Of a stretch of 64,000 nt of DNA, positions 35,342-44,666 are shown piece after piece. Within the stretch, counting starts at the first letter, position 1; every line of letters starts with the position of its first letter. A program made the position numbers and the translations under genes. Source of the DNA: JAWCMQ01 sp039091255 (GTDB lineage: Archaea; Aenigmatarchaeota; Aenigmatarchaeia; GW2011-AR5; JACRAC01). The DNA is taken from the NCBI GenBank assembly GCA_039091255.1, contig JAWCMQ010000001.1:124001-188000 (forward strand), given 5' to 3'. The notes under the pieces are model-generated. The model searched no databases and was not told where the DNA came from. It worked only from the letters and a program-made list of their open reading frames with translations.

Positions 35342-36598
35342 ATGCCGCTGCTTGCGAAAGCGCGCAAAATCCTTGAGCAGCCAGTCTGCGACAGTTGCCT
35401 GGGCCGCCAATTCGGTCAGCTCTTGTCAGGCTATACGAATACCGAGCGCGGGCAAGCAATTCGCATGATTGCTGCCATGTCCATAGACAAAGAAAAGCTC
35501 GCAAATGAAGACAAAGTTATCGACCTCTCGAATTTCTCGGGGATGAAGTTTCACAACCTCGAATACGAGAAAATAATCCCTAAGGAAAGGAAGAAATGCT
35601 CGCTTTGTGATGGCATTTTCGATAAGCTGAACAGGCTGGCCCTGCGCGCCGTTGATGCCGTTCGCGGCATTGAGTTCCGCACATTCGTCGTAGGCACAAG
35701 ACTTCCCGAGCCGCTTGTTGAAGCCGAAGAGGAGCTATGGGAACGTGTCGGCATCGAGTGGGCAGAGCCCCTTAAGGCCGAAATAAACCGCGAGCTCGGC
35801 AAGCGCATCGAGCGCGAATTCCGTAAGCGAAAAATAGCCCCCAAATTCGATCCCAAAAACCCCGAACTCGTCATGCTGGCCAACATTGCGACCGGCAAAA
35901 TTACTGCAACTATAAATCCGCTCTTCATCTACGGAGAGTACCAGAAGCTCGTGCGCGGCATTCCGCAAACAAAATGGCCTTCTGGCAAGTACAAAACGAG
36001 CGTCGAGCAAATAATCGCAAAGCCGTTCATGCGAGCGACTGGCGGCAGCGCTCATGCGCTTCACGGCGCAGGCCGCGAAGACATAGACGCCCGCTGCCTG
36101 GCATGGCGGCCGTTTATCCTTGAGATAGACAACCCGAAAAAGCGCATATTCGACCGCACGGCACTGGCGAAACTTGCGAAAAAAATCGGAAAGCAAGTCA
36201 AAGTCCGCAGAGTGCGCATATCGAATTCAAAAGAAGTGGAGCAGCTGAAAGCTGCGCGATACGAGAAGACATACCGTGCGATTGTGGAGTGCAAGCAGTG
36301 CATAGGCCGCAACGAGTTGAAAAAGCTTGGCGTGCTGGTAGGCGAAATCCGCCAGCGCACACCTCAGCGCGTGCTGCATCGACGTCCCGACCTCGTAAGA
36401 AAGCGTCGCGTGATATCGCTAAAGGCGAGGTGCATCAATCGGCACACGTTTGAGCTTGTCATCCGAGGCGAAGCGGGCCTTTACATCAAGGAACTGATAA
36501 GCGGAGACGCCGGCAGAACGCAGCCATCGGTTTCCGGCGTTCTGATAAAGGATTGTGTTTGCAAGCAATTAGACGTGATTGCGATACACAAGAAATAA
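35342..36598 (+). CDS. pus10: tRNA pseudouridine synthase Pus10
   Basis: Makes pseudouridine at tRNA positions 54 and/or 55 in archaea. The N-terminal THUMP-like zinc part has CDSCLGRQFG and CSLCDG. The catalytic aspartate is in GAGREDIDAR. C-terminal CVCKQLDVI completes the family pattern. 418 residues, normal length. A TATA element GCTTTTAAGC at 35310-35319 supports a leaderless start. Pus10-L21e-RpoF order is conserved in many archaea. Confidence 0.93.
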   Translation: MPLLAKARKILEQPVCDSCLGRQFGQLLSGYTNTERGQAIRMIAAMSIDKEKLANEDKVIDLSNFSGMKFHNLEYEKIIPKERKKCSLCDGIFDKLNRLALRAVDAVRGIEFRTFVVGTRLPEPLVEAEEELWERVGIEWAEPLKAEINRELGKRIEREFRKRKIAPKFDPKNPELVMLANIATGKITATINPLFIYGEYQKLVRGIPQTKWPSGKYKTSVEQIIAKPFMRATGGSAHALHGAGREDIDARCLAWRPFILEIDNPKKRIFDRTALAKLAKKIGKQVKVRRVRISNSKEVEQLKAARYEKTYRAIVECKQCIGRNELKKLGVLVGEIRQRTPQRVLHRRPDLVRKRRVISLKARCINRHTFELVIRGEAGLYIKELISGDAGRTQPSVSGVLIKDCVCKQLDVIAIHKK

Positions 36599-36599
36599 G

Positions 36600-36609
36600 C
36601 TTTAAAAAG
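36600..36609 (+). promoter_or_regulatory. TATA box of the L21e gene
   Basis: CTTTAAAAAG lies directly after the pus10 stop and predicts a transcript start near 36628-36634, giving L21e its own promoter. Confidence 0.45.
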
Positions 36610-36636
36610 TAACCGCCACTTTGTTAGGAAAGGATG

Positions 36637-36696
36637 GAAAGAAAGGTCATTTTCTTTGGGATTGATCCAGACCTTTCTTTTCGCAAAAGAAAGGGA
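36637..36696 (+). promoter_or_regulatory. Structured leader of rpl21e with mutually exclusive hairpins
   Basis: Segment 36637-36648 pairs with 36670-36681 (12 bp, one G-U). The latter can instead pair with 36685-36692 around a 3-nt CGC loop, next to the AAAGGGA ribosome-binding site. A protein or ligand choosing between the folds could control L21e. Caution: the segments are A/G- and T/C-rich, so chance pairing is easier here. Confidence 0.35.
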
Positions 36697-36702
36697 TGGA
36701 TA

Positions 36703-36990
36703 ATGGTGCAGAAATCGAGGGGTCAACGCGCCCGCACGCGATATAAAATGCAGGCAAAGCGCCAGCCTGCGCCGAACGACTTTCTCAAGCGCTTCGAGCC
36801 CGGCCAGGCTGTTCATGTTTGCCTCCAGCCCAACATAAGGGGGCAGGGATATTCATATACACCCTTCCATGGCCTAACAGGGAAGGTCATAGGAAAGCGC
36901 GGCTCAGCGTACGTCGTACAAATCCGAGATGGCCGTGCGCAAAAGAAACTGGTGCTTTCGCCCGTGCATTTGCGACTGGCAAAGTCATGA
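36703..36990 (+). CDS. rpl21e: 50S ribosomal protein L21e
   Basis: 95 residues from ATG 36703 (MVQKSRGQRARTRYKM), the normal family start, with AAAGGGA about 8 nt upstream. The SH3-like core GQAVHVCLQPNIRGQGY and the C-terminal VQIRDGRAQKKLVL are typical. An in-frame ATG at 36634 sits at the position predicted for a leaderless transcript and would add 23 residues not seen in L21e; this is unresolved. It is followed by rpoF. Confidence 0.92.
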   Translation: MVQKSRGQRARTRYKMQAKRQPAPNDFLKRFEPGQAVHVCLQPNIRGQGYSYTPFHGLTGKVIGKRGSAYVVQIRDGRAQKKLVLSPVHLRLAKS

Positions 36991-37027
36991 GGGGTAAGCA
37001 GTTAAATTGCCGAGGGGAAATGAAAAC

Positions 37028-37360
37028 ATGGAAGTCCTAGCAGAAGAAGATGTGTCGGCGCAGGATGCGCGACGCATACTTGCGGAGCGCAAGAAGCAGG
37101 GCACCGAAATGCTGTACGAGCAAAAAATATGCATCGAATTCTTGGAGAAGCTCCCGAAGCTCACGGACAAGCAGCTCGAAGACATGAAGGCCGAGCTCTC
37201 CAAGATCGCTATCCTGAAGCCTCGCTACATTTCGCTCATCCTTAACATAATGCCCGACACCGAAGATGAGGTCGAAGCGCTATTCGCAAAGGAGCGCACA
37301 AACCTCAAGAAGGAAGAAATCAAGCAAATCGTTGACATCGTCAAGCAGTTCAAGGTATGA
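37028..37360 (+). CDS. rpoF: RNA polymerase subunit F (Rpb4 family)
   Basis: Partner of RpoE (Rpb7) in the polymerase stalk. 110 residues, with an N-terminal segment VSAQDARRILAERKKQG and a C-terminal HRDC-like helical region (PRYISLILNIMPDTEDEVEALFAKER). The start is ATG 37028 (MEVLAEED), after GAGGGGAAATG-type purine-rich sequence. It follows L21e by 37 nt; in many archaea DUF655 comes next in the same direction, but here it is inverted. Confidence 0.9.
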   Translation: MEVLAEEDVSAQDARRILAERKKQGTEMLYEQKICIEFLEKLPKLTDKQLEDMKAELSKIAILKPRYISLILNIMPDTEDEVEALFAKERTNLKKEEIKQIVDIVKQFKV

Positions 37361-37412
37361 AAGAGCCCTTTCGCCGGCAAAATCTCATCCGTGAAACCCT
37401 CGCGCCAGGATG

Positions 37413-37748
37413 CTATGCCTGTGCCACCTTTCGTTCTTCCTGCCTATTTTCATCACACTCACCAGCGCGCTGCATAGCCGCTGCGCCGGCCGCCTTAGCG
37501 CTGCCTTCGGCAGCCGGAGCACGCCTAACGCAATCGATTTCGCTGTCCATGCGATAAAGCTCAGCGCACTTTGGGCAGATGAAGACCTTGTCCGCGATGG
37601 GTGGAAAGTCGCAGATGAACATATGAGGCTCCGTTCTCGGGAAATGCTTGCCTATGTAGCCTACGCACTCGACTTCGTAGAGCTTTTCTGCAGCTACATT
37701 CCACAGTGCTTCTGCGCTGCGCTGGTCGTCAGTCTGCGAATCAGGCAT
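37413..37748 (-). CDS. Hypothetical protein with CxxC pair
   Basis: 111 residues. The middle has VECVGYIGKHFP and FICPKCAELYRM, suggesting a partial zinc site, and the C-terminal third is Ala/Glu-rich and low in complexity. It begins 8 nt after the DUF655 stop on the same strand and is probably co-transcribed. No family recognised. Confidence 0.5.
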   Translation of the reverse strand: MPDSQTDDQRSAEALWNVAAEKLYEVECVGYIGKHFPRTEPHMFICDFPPIADKVFICPKCAELYRMDSEIDCVRRAPAAEGSAKAAGAAAMQRAGECDENRQEERKVAQA

Positions 37749-37756
37749 GATGCCAC

Positions 37757-38314
37757 TTAGCTTCCAGACTCGGATGGCCTCTTGGGCGGCGTGAAGATAT
37801 AGTACTTTTCGTTGCCCTCGAGCTCCAGTAGTATGCGCTGAACAACTGCCTTCACCGGATCGGGAAAGAGACGAACGCGCTCGCGGATGTCAGCAAAGCT
37901 CTCGAACGGCTTTTTCCTGCGCGCATCGAGAAAGTCCTGAACATGCTTCTTTCCGATGCCTGGCAGCAACTCAAGCTTGTGCATGCGCGGTGTGATGACT
38001 CCCGATGTATTGAAAAAGTAAACGAACCGCTTTTCCTCTTCCTTCACGAGCCTCTCGACCACGGCAGGTAGCAGCGACCGCGAGAAATTTGTCAAGCGGC
38101 TGTATGGCATTACGCCCTTGACGGTCTTCACCTTGTCGCGGGGTCCTTCGCCAACGTATACTTCTTCTTCAGGCTTAAGCGTAACGCCTTCTTTTGGCAC
38201 AAGCTCCAGAAGCGTGAAATTGCGACCGATAGCTTGGGCTATTGGTTCAGCATGTCGCCTTTCCGGATACCCGGTCGGCAAGAAATCCAAGATTATGCAT
38301 TTTTCTTCGCGCAT
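37757..38314 (-). CDS. DUF655 protein (helix-hairpin-helix nucleic-acid binding)
   Basis: 185 residues from ATG 38314 (MREEKCIILDFLPTG). An OB-like N-terminal half contains EEVYVGEGPRDKV, followed by a helix-hairpin-helix segment ELLPGIGKKHVQDFLDARR and FESFADIRERV. In many archaea DUF655 lies between rpoF and the rRNA dimethylase gene, which links it to rRNA or tRNA biology. Here it is on the opposite strand to rpoF and no dimethylase gene follows. Confidence 0.85.
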   Translation of the reverse strand: MREEKCIILDFLPTGYPERRHAEPIAQAIGRNFTLLELVPKEGVTLKPEEEVYVGEGPRDKVKTVKGVMPYSRLTNFSRSLLPAVVERLVKEEEKRFVYFFNTSGVITPRMHKLELLPGIGKKHVQDFLDARRKKPFESFADIRERVRLFPDPVKAVVQRILLELEGNEKYYIFTPPKRPSESGS

Positions 38315-38391
38315 CGCAACCACGCCCAATAGCCATGAAATTCTTTCCTCTGGAAAGCTTAAAAGCTCGAATCCGAACGCCTTCTCGTGAG

Positions 38392-39531
38392 CTATCGAGC
38401 TATTAGAGCAGGCCCGATGATGTTGAATACTAAGATCGCGGTCATCACAAGAGAAAGCCATGTGGTGACAAGCCGCGCCCTCCGCTTCCTAAGAAACTTG
38501 CTCACCATCTCCTCAAAGATGAGCCCGCCGTCTAGCGGCTTGATGGGCAGCAAGTTGAAAAGTCCGATGCCGAAGCTTATTGCATACAGCCATCCGAAAA
38601 GCTCTTTCATGAAATCGGCGGCCAAGCCGAAGCCGCTCGCCTCAACGCCAGGCTTGAGCGCGTAGCTGGCTACATACGGCCCTTTGACGCCAAGATACGA
38701 TTGATTGAGTTCAGGGTGCTTCACCGTTGTGACCGTATAATTCCCAGCCGTTGTATGGATTGCTATCGAGCCTCCAATGGGCGTATCTCGAAGGGCGGCC
38801 ACAAGGTCTTTCTCCGAGTTTATCGGAATGCCATCTATAGACAAAAGCACGCCTGAGATATTGGCGACATAAGCCGGGCTTCCAGGAACGACGCTAGCTG
38901 GGATTATGCCCCTCTGGTCGTAAAGCCCTTCAAGCAGCGCAATCATGGCCAGCAAGCATAGGGCGGCGACAACAAAATTGGCGAACGAGCCCGCAGCGTA
39001 TACGCGCAGCTTGGCTATGCGGCTTGCGCGCTCGAGCTGCCGCTTGTCCGGCTCGACGAATGCTCCTGGCAGGAAAATCAGCAGCATCCAGCCCAGCGAC
39101 TTTATTTTGATGCCGGCTACTCGGCATGCGATGCCATGGAAAAGCTCGTGCGGCACTATGACAGCGGCAATGCCGATGACCCAGAAATACCACGGCACAA
39201 GAAGGACGATGGGGCGGTCCTCAAACTCGCTCCACGGCAGCGCCAGTTTCACTTCGCCTGCAGGCGCGCCTGCAGCGACCTGCAGCGCGTTGCCAAGCAG
39301 GAAATGTGCGATGAGCACCATTGCGGGCACAGCGGTTATGACACCCAGAGTCGCAAGCACGTTCCAGGCGCGCGGCGCCCGAGCGGCTGTGCGATAAAGC
39401 CAACTCTTTCCGCGCTGCGTCCTGCGCATGAGCACGATGCCCGCCACTTTGACGTTCCGGCGGTCGCGCCACACCAGCGCAGCGATGGCAGCTACGAAAG
39501 CAAAGAATGCTATCACATCAATGGTCGGCAT
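38392..39531 (-). CDS. Site-2 protease family membrane metalloprotease with PDZ
   Basis: 379 residues with several membrane helices. The zinc site is VPHELFHGIACR (HExxH), with the third ligand in LLPIKPLDGG. A PDZ-like domain sits between (VVPGSPAYVANISGVLLSIDG). It cleaves membrane-bound substrates within the bilayer, for example anti-sigma-like or surface proteins. It lies upstream of DUF655 on the same strand with a 77-nt gap. Confidence 0.9.
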   Translation of the reverse strand: MPTIDVIAFFAFVAAIAALVWRDRRNVKVAGIVLMRRTQRGKSWLYRTAARAPRAWNVLATLGVITAVPAMVLIAHFLLGNALQVAAGAPAGEVKLALPWSEFEDRPIVLLVPWYFWVIGIAAVIVPHELFHGIACRVAGIKIKSLGWMLLIFLPGAFVEPDKRQLERASRIAKLRVYAAGSFANFVVAALCLLAMIALLEGLYDQRGIIPASVVPGSPAYVANISGVLLSIDGIPINSEKDLVAALRDTPIGGSIAIHTTAGNYTVTTVKHPELNQSYLGVKGPYVASYALKPGVEASGFGLAADFMKELFGWLYAISFGIGLFNLLPIKPLDGGLIFEEMVSKFLRKRRARLVTTWLSLVMTAILVFNIIGPALIAR

Positions 39532-39579
39532 AAATTCACTAGCAAACTAATGTCGGAAGCTCCTATTAAAGAAAACGTG

Positions 39580-40134
39580 CTATGCTGCGGCTTGCCTCCG
39601 GTTTGCGAGTATGCTGGAGAGCCCGATTTTCTGCTTTATGAACTCTAGCTGTCCGCTCATCGGAAGGACGAAGTGAGGCACGTGGAATTCGCGGAGTACC
39701 TTGTCCATCAGCTCATCGATCGCTCGCTGAAAGCCCTCATCTGTGTCGCGGACACCGTCTTTCACCATATAGCCTGGTATTATTGGCGTCTTGAAAAGAA
39801 AGTCGTATGTGGACAGGTGCTCTCTGACGATCGGCCACATCTTTTCCTTGGCATCAGGCAAGACATAGCACGTGTATACGAATGGATCGAGCACGCTACG
39901 GTCGCAAACCACGAACTCGTAGTCCTTTTCTGCTTCTATCTCCTCCTTTATCTGCGTCGCGAGCATCCACAGCTGGCTCTTGAATGTGGCGCTTCGGTTT
40001 ATTGGCAGCGGGCAGCGCCGAGCGGTTTCGGTGCACATCGTAGCGTTCAGACCGTGCTTCTTCAGTTCAGCCGTCAGCTCGTACACAAGCGTGGTCTTGC
40101 CGGTTCCATGCGTGCCTATCAGCGCAATCTTCAT
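39580..40134 (-). CDS. P-loop NTPase (AAA_28 / NadR-kinase-like)
   Basis: 184 residues starting MKIALIGTHGTGKTTLVYEL, with the Walker A at residues 7-14. A DRSVLDPFVY segment resembles deoxynucleoside- or nicotinamide riboside-kinase-like proteins. The start is ATG 40134, with GGTGCC upstream. The substrate is unknown. It is divergent from lysS, sharing a 48-nt A/T-rich promoter region with TATA-like elements for both directions. Confidence 0.72.
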   Translation of the reverse strand: MKIALIGTHGTGKTTLVYELTAELKKHGLNATMCTETARRCPLPINRSATFKSQLWMLATQIKEEIEAEKDYEFVVCDRSVLDPFVYTCYVLPDAKEKMWPIVREHLSTYDFLFKTPIIPGYMVKDGVRDTDEGFQRAIDELMDKVLREFHVPHFVLPMSGQLEFIKQKIGLSSILANRRQAAA

Positions 40135-40182
40135 GGCACCACCAAATACGATTTTAATATAGGAAATAAAGAATAATAGTTT

Positions 40183-41979
40183 ATGCAGCCGAAGCACGAC
40201 CGAAAAGCACAAAAGTCAGGCAGAAAAGCCGCAATGCCTGCCAAAGTGGCAAAGAAGGCAGACGAAAAGCTTGCCGCAAAGCAGGTGAAGGCTGCGATGG
40301 CGCGAGTGAAGGTTCCGCCTGCTGAAGAAGTTTCAAAGTTCGGATTTTGGGCAGACCAGATAGCTGATGAGATAGCAGCACGCATTAAAGCAGCGGGCAA
40401 GCCCGAGGCAGTCGTCAAGGCAGGCGCAAGCCCGAGCGGCGCCAAGCACATAGGAAATTTGTTTGACGTCATGAAAGCTTACATTGTCTACAAGGCATTG
40501 AAAAAGAAAGGCATTCCAGCAAGGTTTGTGCTCACGCATGACGACCGCGACCCACTGCGCACGATGCCAGCAAAGCTGCCGACCCTAGAAGGCAAGCTCG
40601 TTGATACTGCGCCATTCCGGGAAAATTTTGTGAAGTACGTCGGCCATCCCTACCACACCATCCCCGATCCGTTTGATTGCTGCCACAGCTGGGCAGAGCA
40701 TTTCTCTAAGGTCTGGGAAGATGGCATTATGGGCTGCGGCATAAGCGAAAAAGAGATAGAGTTTGTCTCCAACAATTCGCTCTACACGCATGGAAAGTTT
40801 GAGCCTTTCGTCGCTACAGTCCTCAAGGATATCAAAAAAGTGCGCCAGGTTTTTGCACCATTTCAGAAGAGCATGAAGTTGGATTACGTTCCGCTAACCG
40901 CTATCTGCCAAAACTGCGGAAAGATAACCGCCCGAGTCGTGGACTGGGACATGCAGAACAAAACGCTGACGTATAGCTGCGAGGCGAAGCTCATTGCTGC
41001 AAAGTATGCAATAACAGGGTGCGGGCATAAAGCCGTAGTGCCCTGGGACAAAGCAAAGCTTGCTTGGCGCTTCGAATGGCCTGCGCAGTGGGGCATTTTT
41101 GGCGTCGATTTCGAAGCGTTCGGAAAAGACCATGCGGAAGGAAGCTGGCCCAGCGGCCAAGTCGTGGCGCGCGAAATATACAAGATAAATCCGCCCATCC
41201 CGCACATATACGAGTTTCTGCTCGTCAACGGCGAAAAGATGTCTGCGCGCCGCGGCAACGTATATATCGCCCAGGATATGCTGGACATCATCGAGCCTGA
41301 AATATTCGTATACTTCTACACCAAGCGCTCCAAGAAGCAGCGCAATCTCGACATCCGCAACATATACCTGCTCGTCGACGACTTCGAGCGCGTCGAGCGC
41401 ATCTATTGGGGCGTTGAGAAGGAGCCGAACGAGCATGACCGCCTGAACGCAATCCGCGAGTACGAATCGGCTATGGCCGTGATGCCGAAGCGCATGCCGC
41501 TGCGCATAGAGTACCAGTTCGCTGCGATGGTCAGCCAGCTTGCGCCCGACACCGAGCATGCCATCAAGATGCTACGCGCATCGGGCCATATCAAGCCTGA
41601 CCAGCACCTTACGCCAGACGACATCGCGCAAGTCGCACACCGCCTTACGCTTGCACGAAAATGGGTCCACAAGTATGCGCCGGAATTCGCGATAAAAATC
41701 AACGACACCGTGCCCAAAGAGATTGTGTCGATGCTGACAGCGAAGCAACGGGCAGCGCTGCGAGACCTTGCTGCTCTTCTAGAGCAGCGCATCGACCAGC
41801 AGTCGCTTTACAACGCCTTTTACGAGATTGCAAAGAAGCACGACCTGCCGCCGAAAGAGTTTTTCAACGCAGCCTACAGGGTGCTGATTGGAGCGAATTC
41901 TGGTCCGCGGCTTGCGCCGTTCATCATGGCGCTGACGCCAAGCCGGGTTAAAGCAATTCTCGAGCAAATCCCTGCCTGA
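40183..41979 (+). CDS. lysS: Lysyl-tRNA synthetase, class I
   Basis: Archaeal class I LysRS of 598 residues. HIGH equivalent ASPSGAKHIGN, KMSKS equivalent VNGEKMSARRG, and a zinc-like CQNCG ... CGHK region between. It starts with a lysine/alanine-rich extension of about 50 residues before the catalytic domain. A TATA element GATTTTAATATAGG at about 40149-40162 supports a leaderless ATG at 40183. It charges the two-intron tRNA-Lys found in this window once that is spliced. Confidence 0.95.
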   Translation: MQPKHDRKAQKSGRKAAMPAKVAKKADEKLAAKQVKAAMARVKVPPAEEVSKFGFWADQIADEIAARIKAAGKPEAVVKAGASPSGAKHIGNLFDVMKAYIVYKALKKKGIPARFVLTHDDRDPLRTMPAKLPTLEGKLVDTAPFRENFVKYVGHPYHTIPDPFDCCHSWAEHFSKVWEDGIMGCGISEKEIEFVSNNSLYTHGKFEPFVATVLKDIKKVRQVFAPFQKSMKLDYVPLTAICQNCGKITARVVDWDMQNKTLTYSCEAKLIAAKYAITGCGHKAVVPWDKAKLAWRFEWPAQWGIFGVDFEAFGKDHAEGSWPSGQVVAREIYKINPPIPHIYEFLLVNGEKMSARRGNVYIAQDMLDIIEPEIFVYFYTKRSKKQRNLDIRNIYLLVDDFERVERIYWGVEKEPNEHDRLNAIREYESAMAVMPKRMPLRIEYQFAAMVSQLAPDTEHAIKMLRASGHIKPDQHLTPDDIAQVAHRLTLARKWVHKYAPEFAIKINDTVPKEIVSMLTAKQRAALRDLAALLEQRIDQQSLYNAFYEIAKKHDLPPKEFFNAAYRVLIGANSGPRLAPFIMALTPSRVKAILEQIPA

Positions 41980-42016
41980 AGCAAGATTGCTACTTGCGCT
42001 TCAAGCGCCCAGTTGC

Positions 42017-44344
42017 TCAACGCTTCCTCTCTGCAGCTGCAATTATAAGCCTCGACTTAATTGCGGCATCTGCTTCAACAGAAATAGAGTCAATTTTTTG
42101 GCGCACAAGCCAGCGGGCAAATTCAGGGTAATTCGATGGCGCTTCTCCGCAAATTCCAACCTTGCGGCCGCATGCATGCGCCTGCTCGATAAGGTGATGG
42201 ATGAGATGCTTCACGGCTTTATTTCGCTCATCGAAAACATGCGCAACTATTTCGCTGTTTCTGTCTACGCCAAGCGTCAACTGCGTCAAATCGTTGGAGC
42301 CGATTGAAAAGCCGTCAAACAATCGTGAAAACTCGGCTGCAAGCAGGCAATTGCTTGGGATTTCTGCCATAGCATAAATTTTCAGTCCGTTTTTTCCTCT
42401 CCTAAGCCCCTCGCTAGCCATCACTTTCAGGACTGCTCTACCTTCCTCGACCGTGCGGCAGAACGGCACCATTATTGTCACATTCCGCAGCCCCATCTCG
42501 TCGCGCACCTTCTTCAGGGCCTTGCACTCGAGCCGGAATGCAGGCTCGAATTTCGGATGCACGTAGCGAGAAGCGCCACGCCAACCGAGCATCGGATTCT
42601 CCTCTTTCGGCTCGTACCATTCACCACCCTTTAAGCCGCGGTATTCGCTTGTCTTGAAGTCGCTCAAGCGGACGATGACAGGCCGCGGCCAGAATGCAGC
42701 TGCGATTTTTGCAATGCCCTCCGCAAGCTTATCGACATACTTGCCTCCGCGCCCATCCTCGAGCATCGCAAGGGGGTGTTCTCCGATGTACGAATTTATA
42801 ATGAACTCTTGTCGCGCCAGGCCAACACCGTCTACGGGAAGCTGAGCGACATCAAGCGCAATCTCCGGCGTTCCGATGTTCACGTAAAGCTTAGTCTTAG
42901 TTTTAGGAATCCGTGACACGGCATGCTCCTCCACCTTATATTTCAGCACCCCTTGCCAGACTTTGCCTGTCTCCTCCGAGCAATCCAGCGTAACGGTCAT
43001 GCCGCTCTTCAGAATCTTCGTTGCATTCGCAAGTCCAACAACTGCAGGCACCTTCATCTCGCGCGAAACTATGGCGGCGTGCGACGTCTTTCCACCGACT
43101 TCGGTGATTATGCCTGAAGCAACTTTCATTACGGGTTCCCAGTCGGGGTCCGTCATCCTTGTAACGAGAATTTGCCCTGGCTTGAATCTGCGCATTTCGG
43201 CCGGGCTGCGGATGACATTTGCGACCCCTGTCGCGATTGCCCTGCCGATGGCAAGGCCCGTCCCGAGCAGTTTCCCTTTTTCGGCAAGCCTGTACTCCTT
43301 GTACACGGCTTTTGCGCGTGGCGCATGCACAGTTTCAGGCCTAGACTGCAGGATGTATAGCGAGCCATCGATGTCCTTTGCCCACTCTATGTCCTGTGGC
43401 ACGCCATACATCTTTTCGATTGCCAGTGACCACGAAACGAGCTTTTGTATCTCTGCATCGCTCAAGACAGCCTTTGCCTGAAGGCTCCTAGGAACGGCCG
43501 CGCGTGCCACGCCGCGTGGTGACCTTACCTCCATTATTTTTTTCGTCGCTATGCGCCGCGAAACGATGGCGCGAGTTGGCTTATGGACAAGCCACTGGTC
43601 GGGATCCACTCGGCCTTGGACGATAAAGTCGCCGAGTCCCCATGCGCCGTTTATGAAAACGAAGTCACGGTGCCCCGTATCAGGGTCGAGTGTGAACATC
43701 ACGCCGCTCACAGCTGAGCGCACCATCTTCTGCACGCCAACGGCAAGCCATACCTTGAAGTGGTCAAAGTGATGGTCCTCTCGGTAAGAAATCGCCCTAT
43801 CAGTGAAGAGCGAAGCGAAGCAGTCTTTTACGCGCTGTATCAGCGAGCGCTCGTCTACATTCAGAAAGCTCTCCTGCTGACCCGCAAAGCTTGCGCGCGG
43901 CAGGTCCTCAGCCGTCGCGCTCGACCGCACGGCAACACGCTTCGCGCCAAGCCGCTTGAACGCTTTCGATATCGCCTGCTCCAAGTCAGCTGGCATCGGC
44001 GCTGCCCTTATGGCGCTGCGTATTTTTGCGCCAGCCCTCTTCAGCTCATCTACGTCCTTCACGTTCGTCTTGCGCAGAGTTTCTCTTATCAGCTTCTCGA
44101 GGCCGGCGTTGCATATGAAATATTTGTATGCCTCAGCTGTTATGGCAAAGCCATCCGGTATCGGCACGCGCGTGCGCGCAATCATCTCGCCAAGGCTGGC
44201 GTTCTTGCCTCCTACAAGCACAAGATCTTTGTGCCTTATCTTTCTGAAAGGCAGAATAAGCGGCTTTTTAAGGTGCCCGAGGTATCGGGTATGCCTGTGC
44301 TCGCGGACATGGCGCGGTGCATGCGGAGCGCGAGGGAGACGCAT
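42017..44344 (-). CDS. ppsA: Phosphoenolpyruvate synthase
   Basis: Makes PEP from pyruvate and ATP, the entry to gluconeogenesis. 775 residues in domain order: ATP-grasp N-terminal domain (LVGGKNASLGEM, AVRSSATAEDLP, ASFAGQQES), central phosphohistidine domain (ITEVGGKTSHAAIVSRE) and C-terminal TIM barrel (IGSNDLTQLTLGVDR, KVGICGEAPSN). The N-terminus has about 35 extra basic residues. A TATA element near 44366-44376 sits 27 nt before ATG 44344, supporting this start. Confidence 0.95.
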   Translation of the reverse strand: MRLPRAPHAPRHVREHRHTRYLGHLKKPLILPFRKIRHKDLVLVGGKNASLGEMIARTRVPIPDGFAITAEAYKYFICNAGLEKLIRETLRKTNVKDVDELKRAGAKIRSAIRAAPMPADLEQAISKAFKRLGAKRVAVRSSATAEDLPRASFAGQQESFLNVDERSLIQRVKDCFASLFTDRAISYREDHHFDHFKVWLAVGVQKMVRSAVSGVMFTLDPDTGHRDFVFINGAWGLGDFIVQGRVDPDQWLVHKPTRAIVSRRIATKKIMEVRSPRGVARAAVPRSLQAKAVLSDAEIQKLVSWSLAIEKMYGVPQDIEWAKDIDGSLYILQSRPETVHAPRAKAVYKEYRLAEKGKLLGTGLAIGRAIATGVANVIRSPAEMRRFKPGQILVTRMTDPDWEPVMKVASGIITEVGGKTSHAAIVSREMKVPAVVGLANATKILKSGMTVTLDCSEETGKVWQGVLKYKVEEHAVSRIPKTKTKLYVNIGTPEIALDVAQLPVDGVGLARQEFIINSYIGEHPLAMLEDGRGGKYVDKLAEGIAKIAAAFWPRPVIVRLSDFKTSEYRGLKGGEWYEPKEENPMLGWRGASRYVHPKFEPAFRLECKALKKVRDEMGLRNVTIMVPFCRTVEEGRAVLKVMASEGLRRGKNGLKIYAMAEIPSNCLLAAEFSRLFDGFSIGSNDLTQLTLGVDRNSEIVAHVFDERNKAVKHLIHHLIEQAHACGRKVGICGEAPSNYPEFARWLVRQKIDSISVEADAAIKSRLIIAAAERKR

Positions 44345-44411
44345 AAATAAGCTTCGAAAAGCCGCAATATATAGCTTATTCTAAGCAAGAAACATGCCAA
44401 TAGCATGCTGC

Positions 44412-44666
44412 TTACGCGAGCTTGAAAACGCTAGCGCCGGGACGAACTTTGCCTGAAACTTTCAAGCCGACGGACTGGCCTTTATTCGCTTCGCTAATTG
44501 GCTTATGCTCTACTTGCATCGAGTCCACAACCTGCTCTATGCTGCCATCACCGCTCTCTATCAAAATCCTGTCTCCAGTTCGCAGCGCATCGCTGAGCTC
44601 GACGACTGCCACGCCTATCTTGCCGTAAAAGTGCGTGACTTTCCCCACAAGATGCTTTTCAGCCAT
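44412..44666 (-). CDS. Stand-alone EF-Tu domain 2-like protein
   Basis: 84 residues (MAEKHLVGKVTHFYGKIGVAV ...) forming a single translation-factor domain II beta barrel, ending VSGKVRPGASVFKL. Common in archaea as an uncharacterised small protein. The start is ATG 44666, consistent with TATA element GATTTAAAGC near 44695-44704; the longer GTG start at 44678 is less likely. The 44667-44823 spacer upstream has no other gene. Confidence 0.82.
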   Translation of the reverse strand: MAEKHLVGKVTHFYGKIGVAVVELSDALRTGDRILIESGDGSIEQVVDSMQVEHKPISEANKGQSVGLKVSGKVRPGASVFKLA

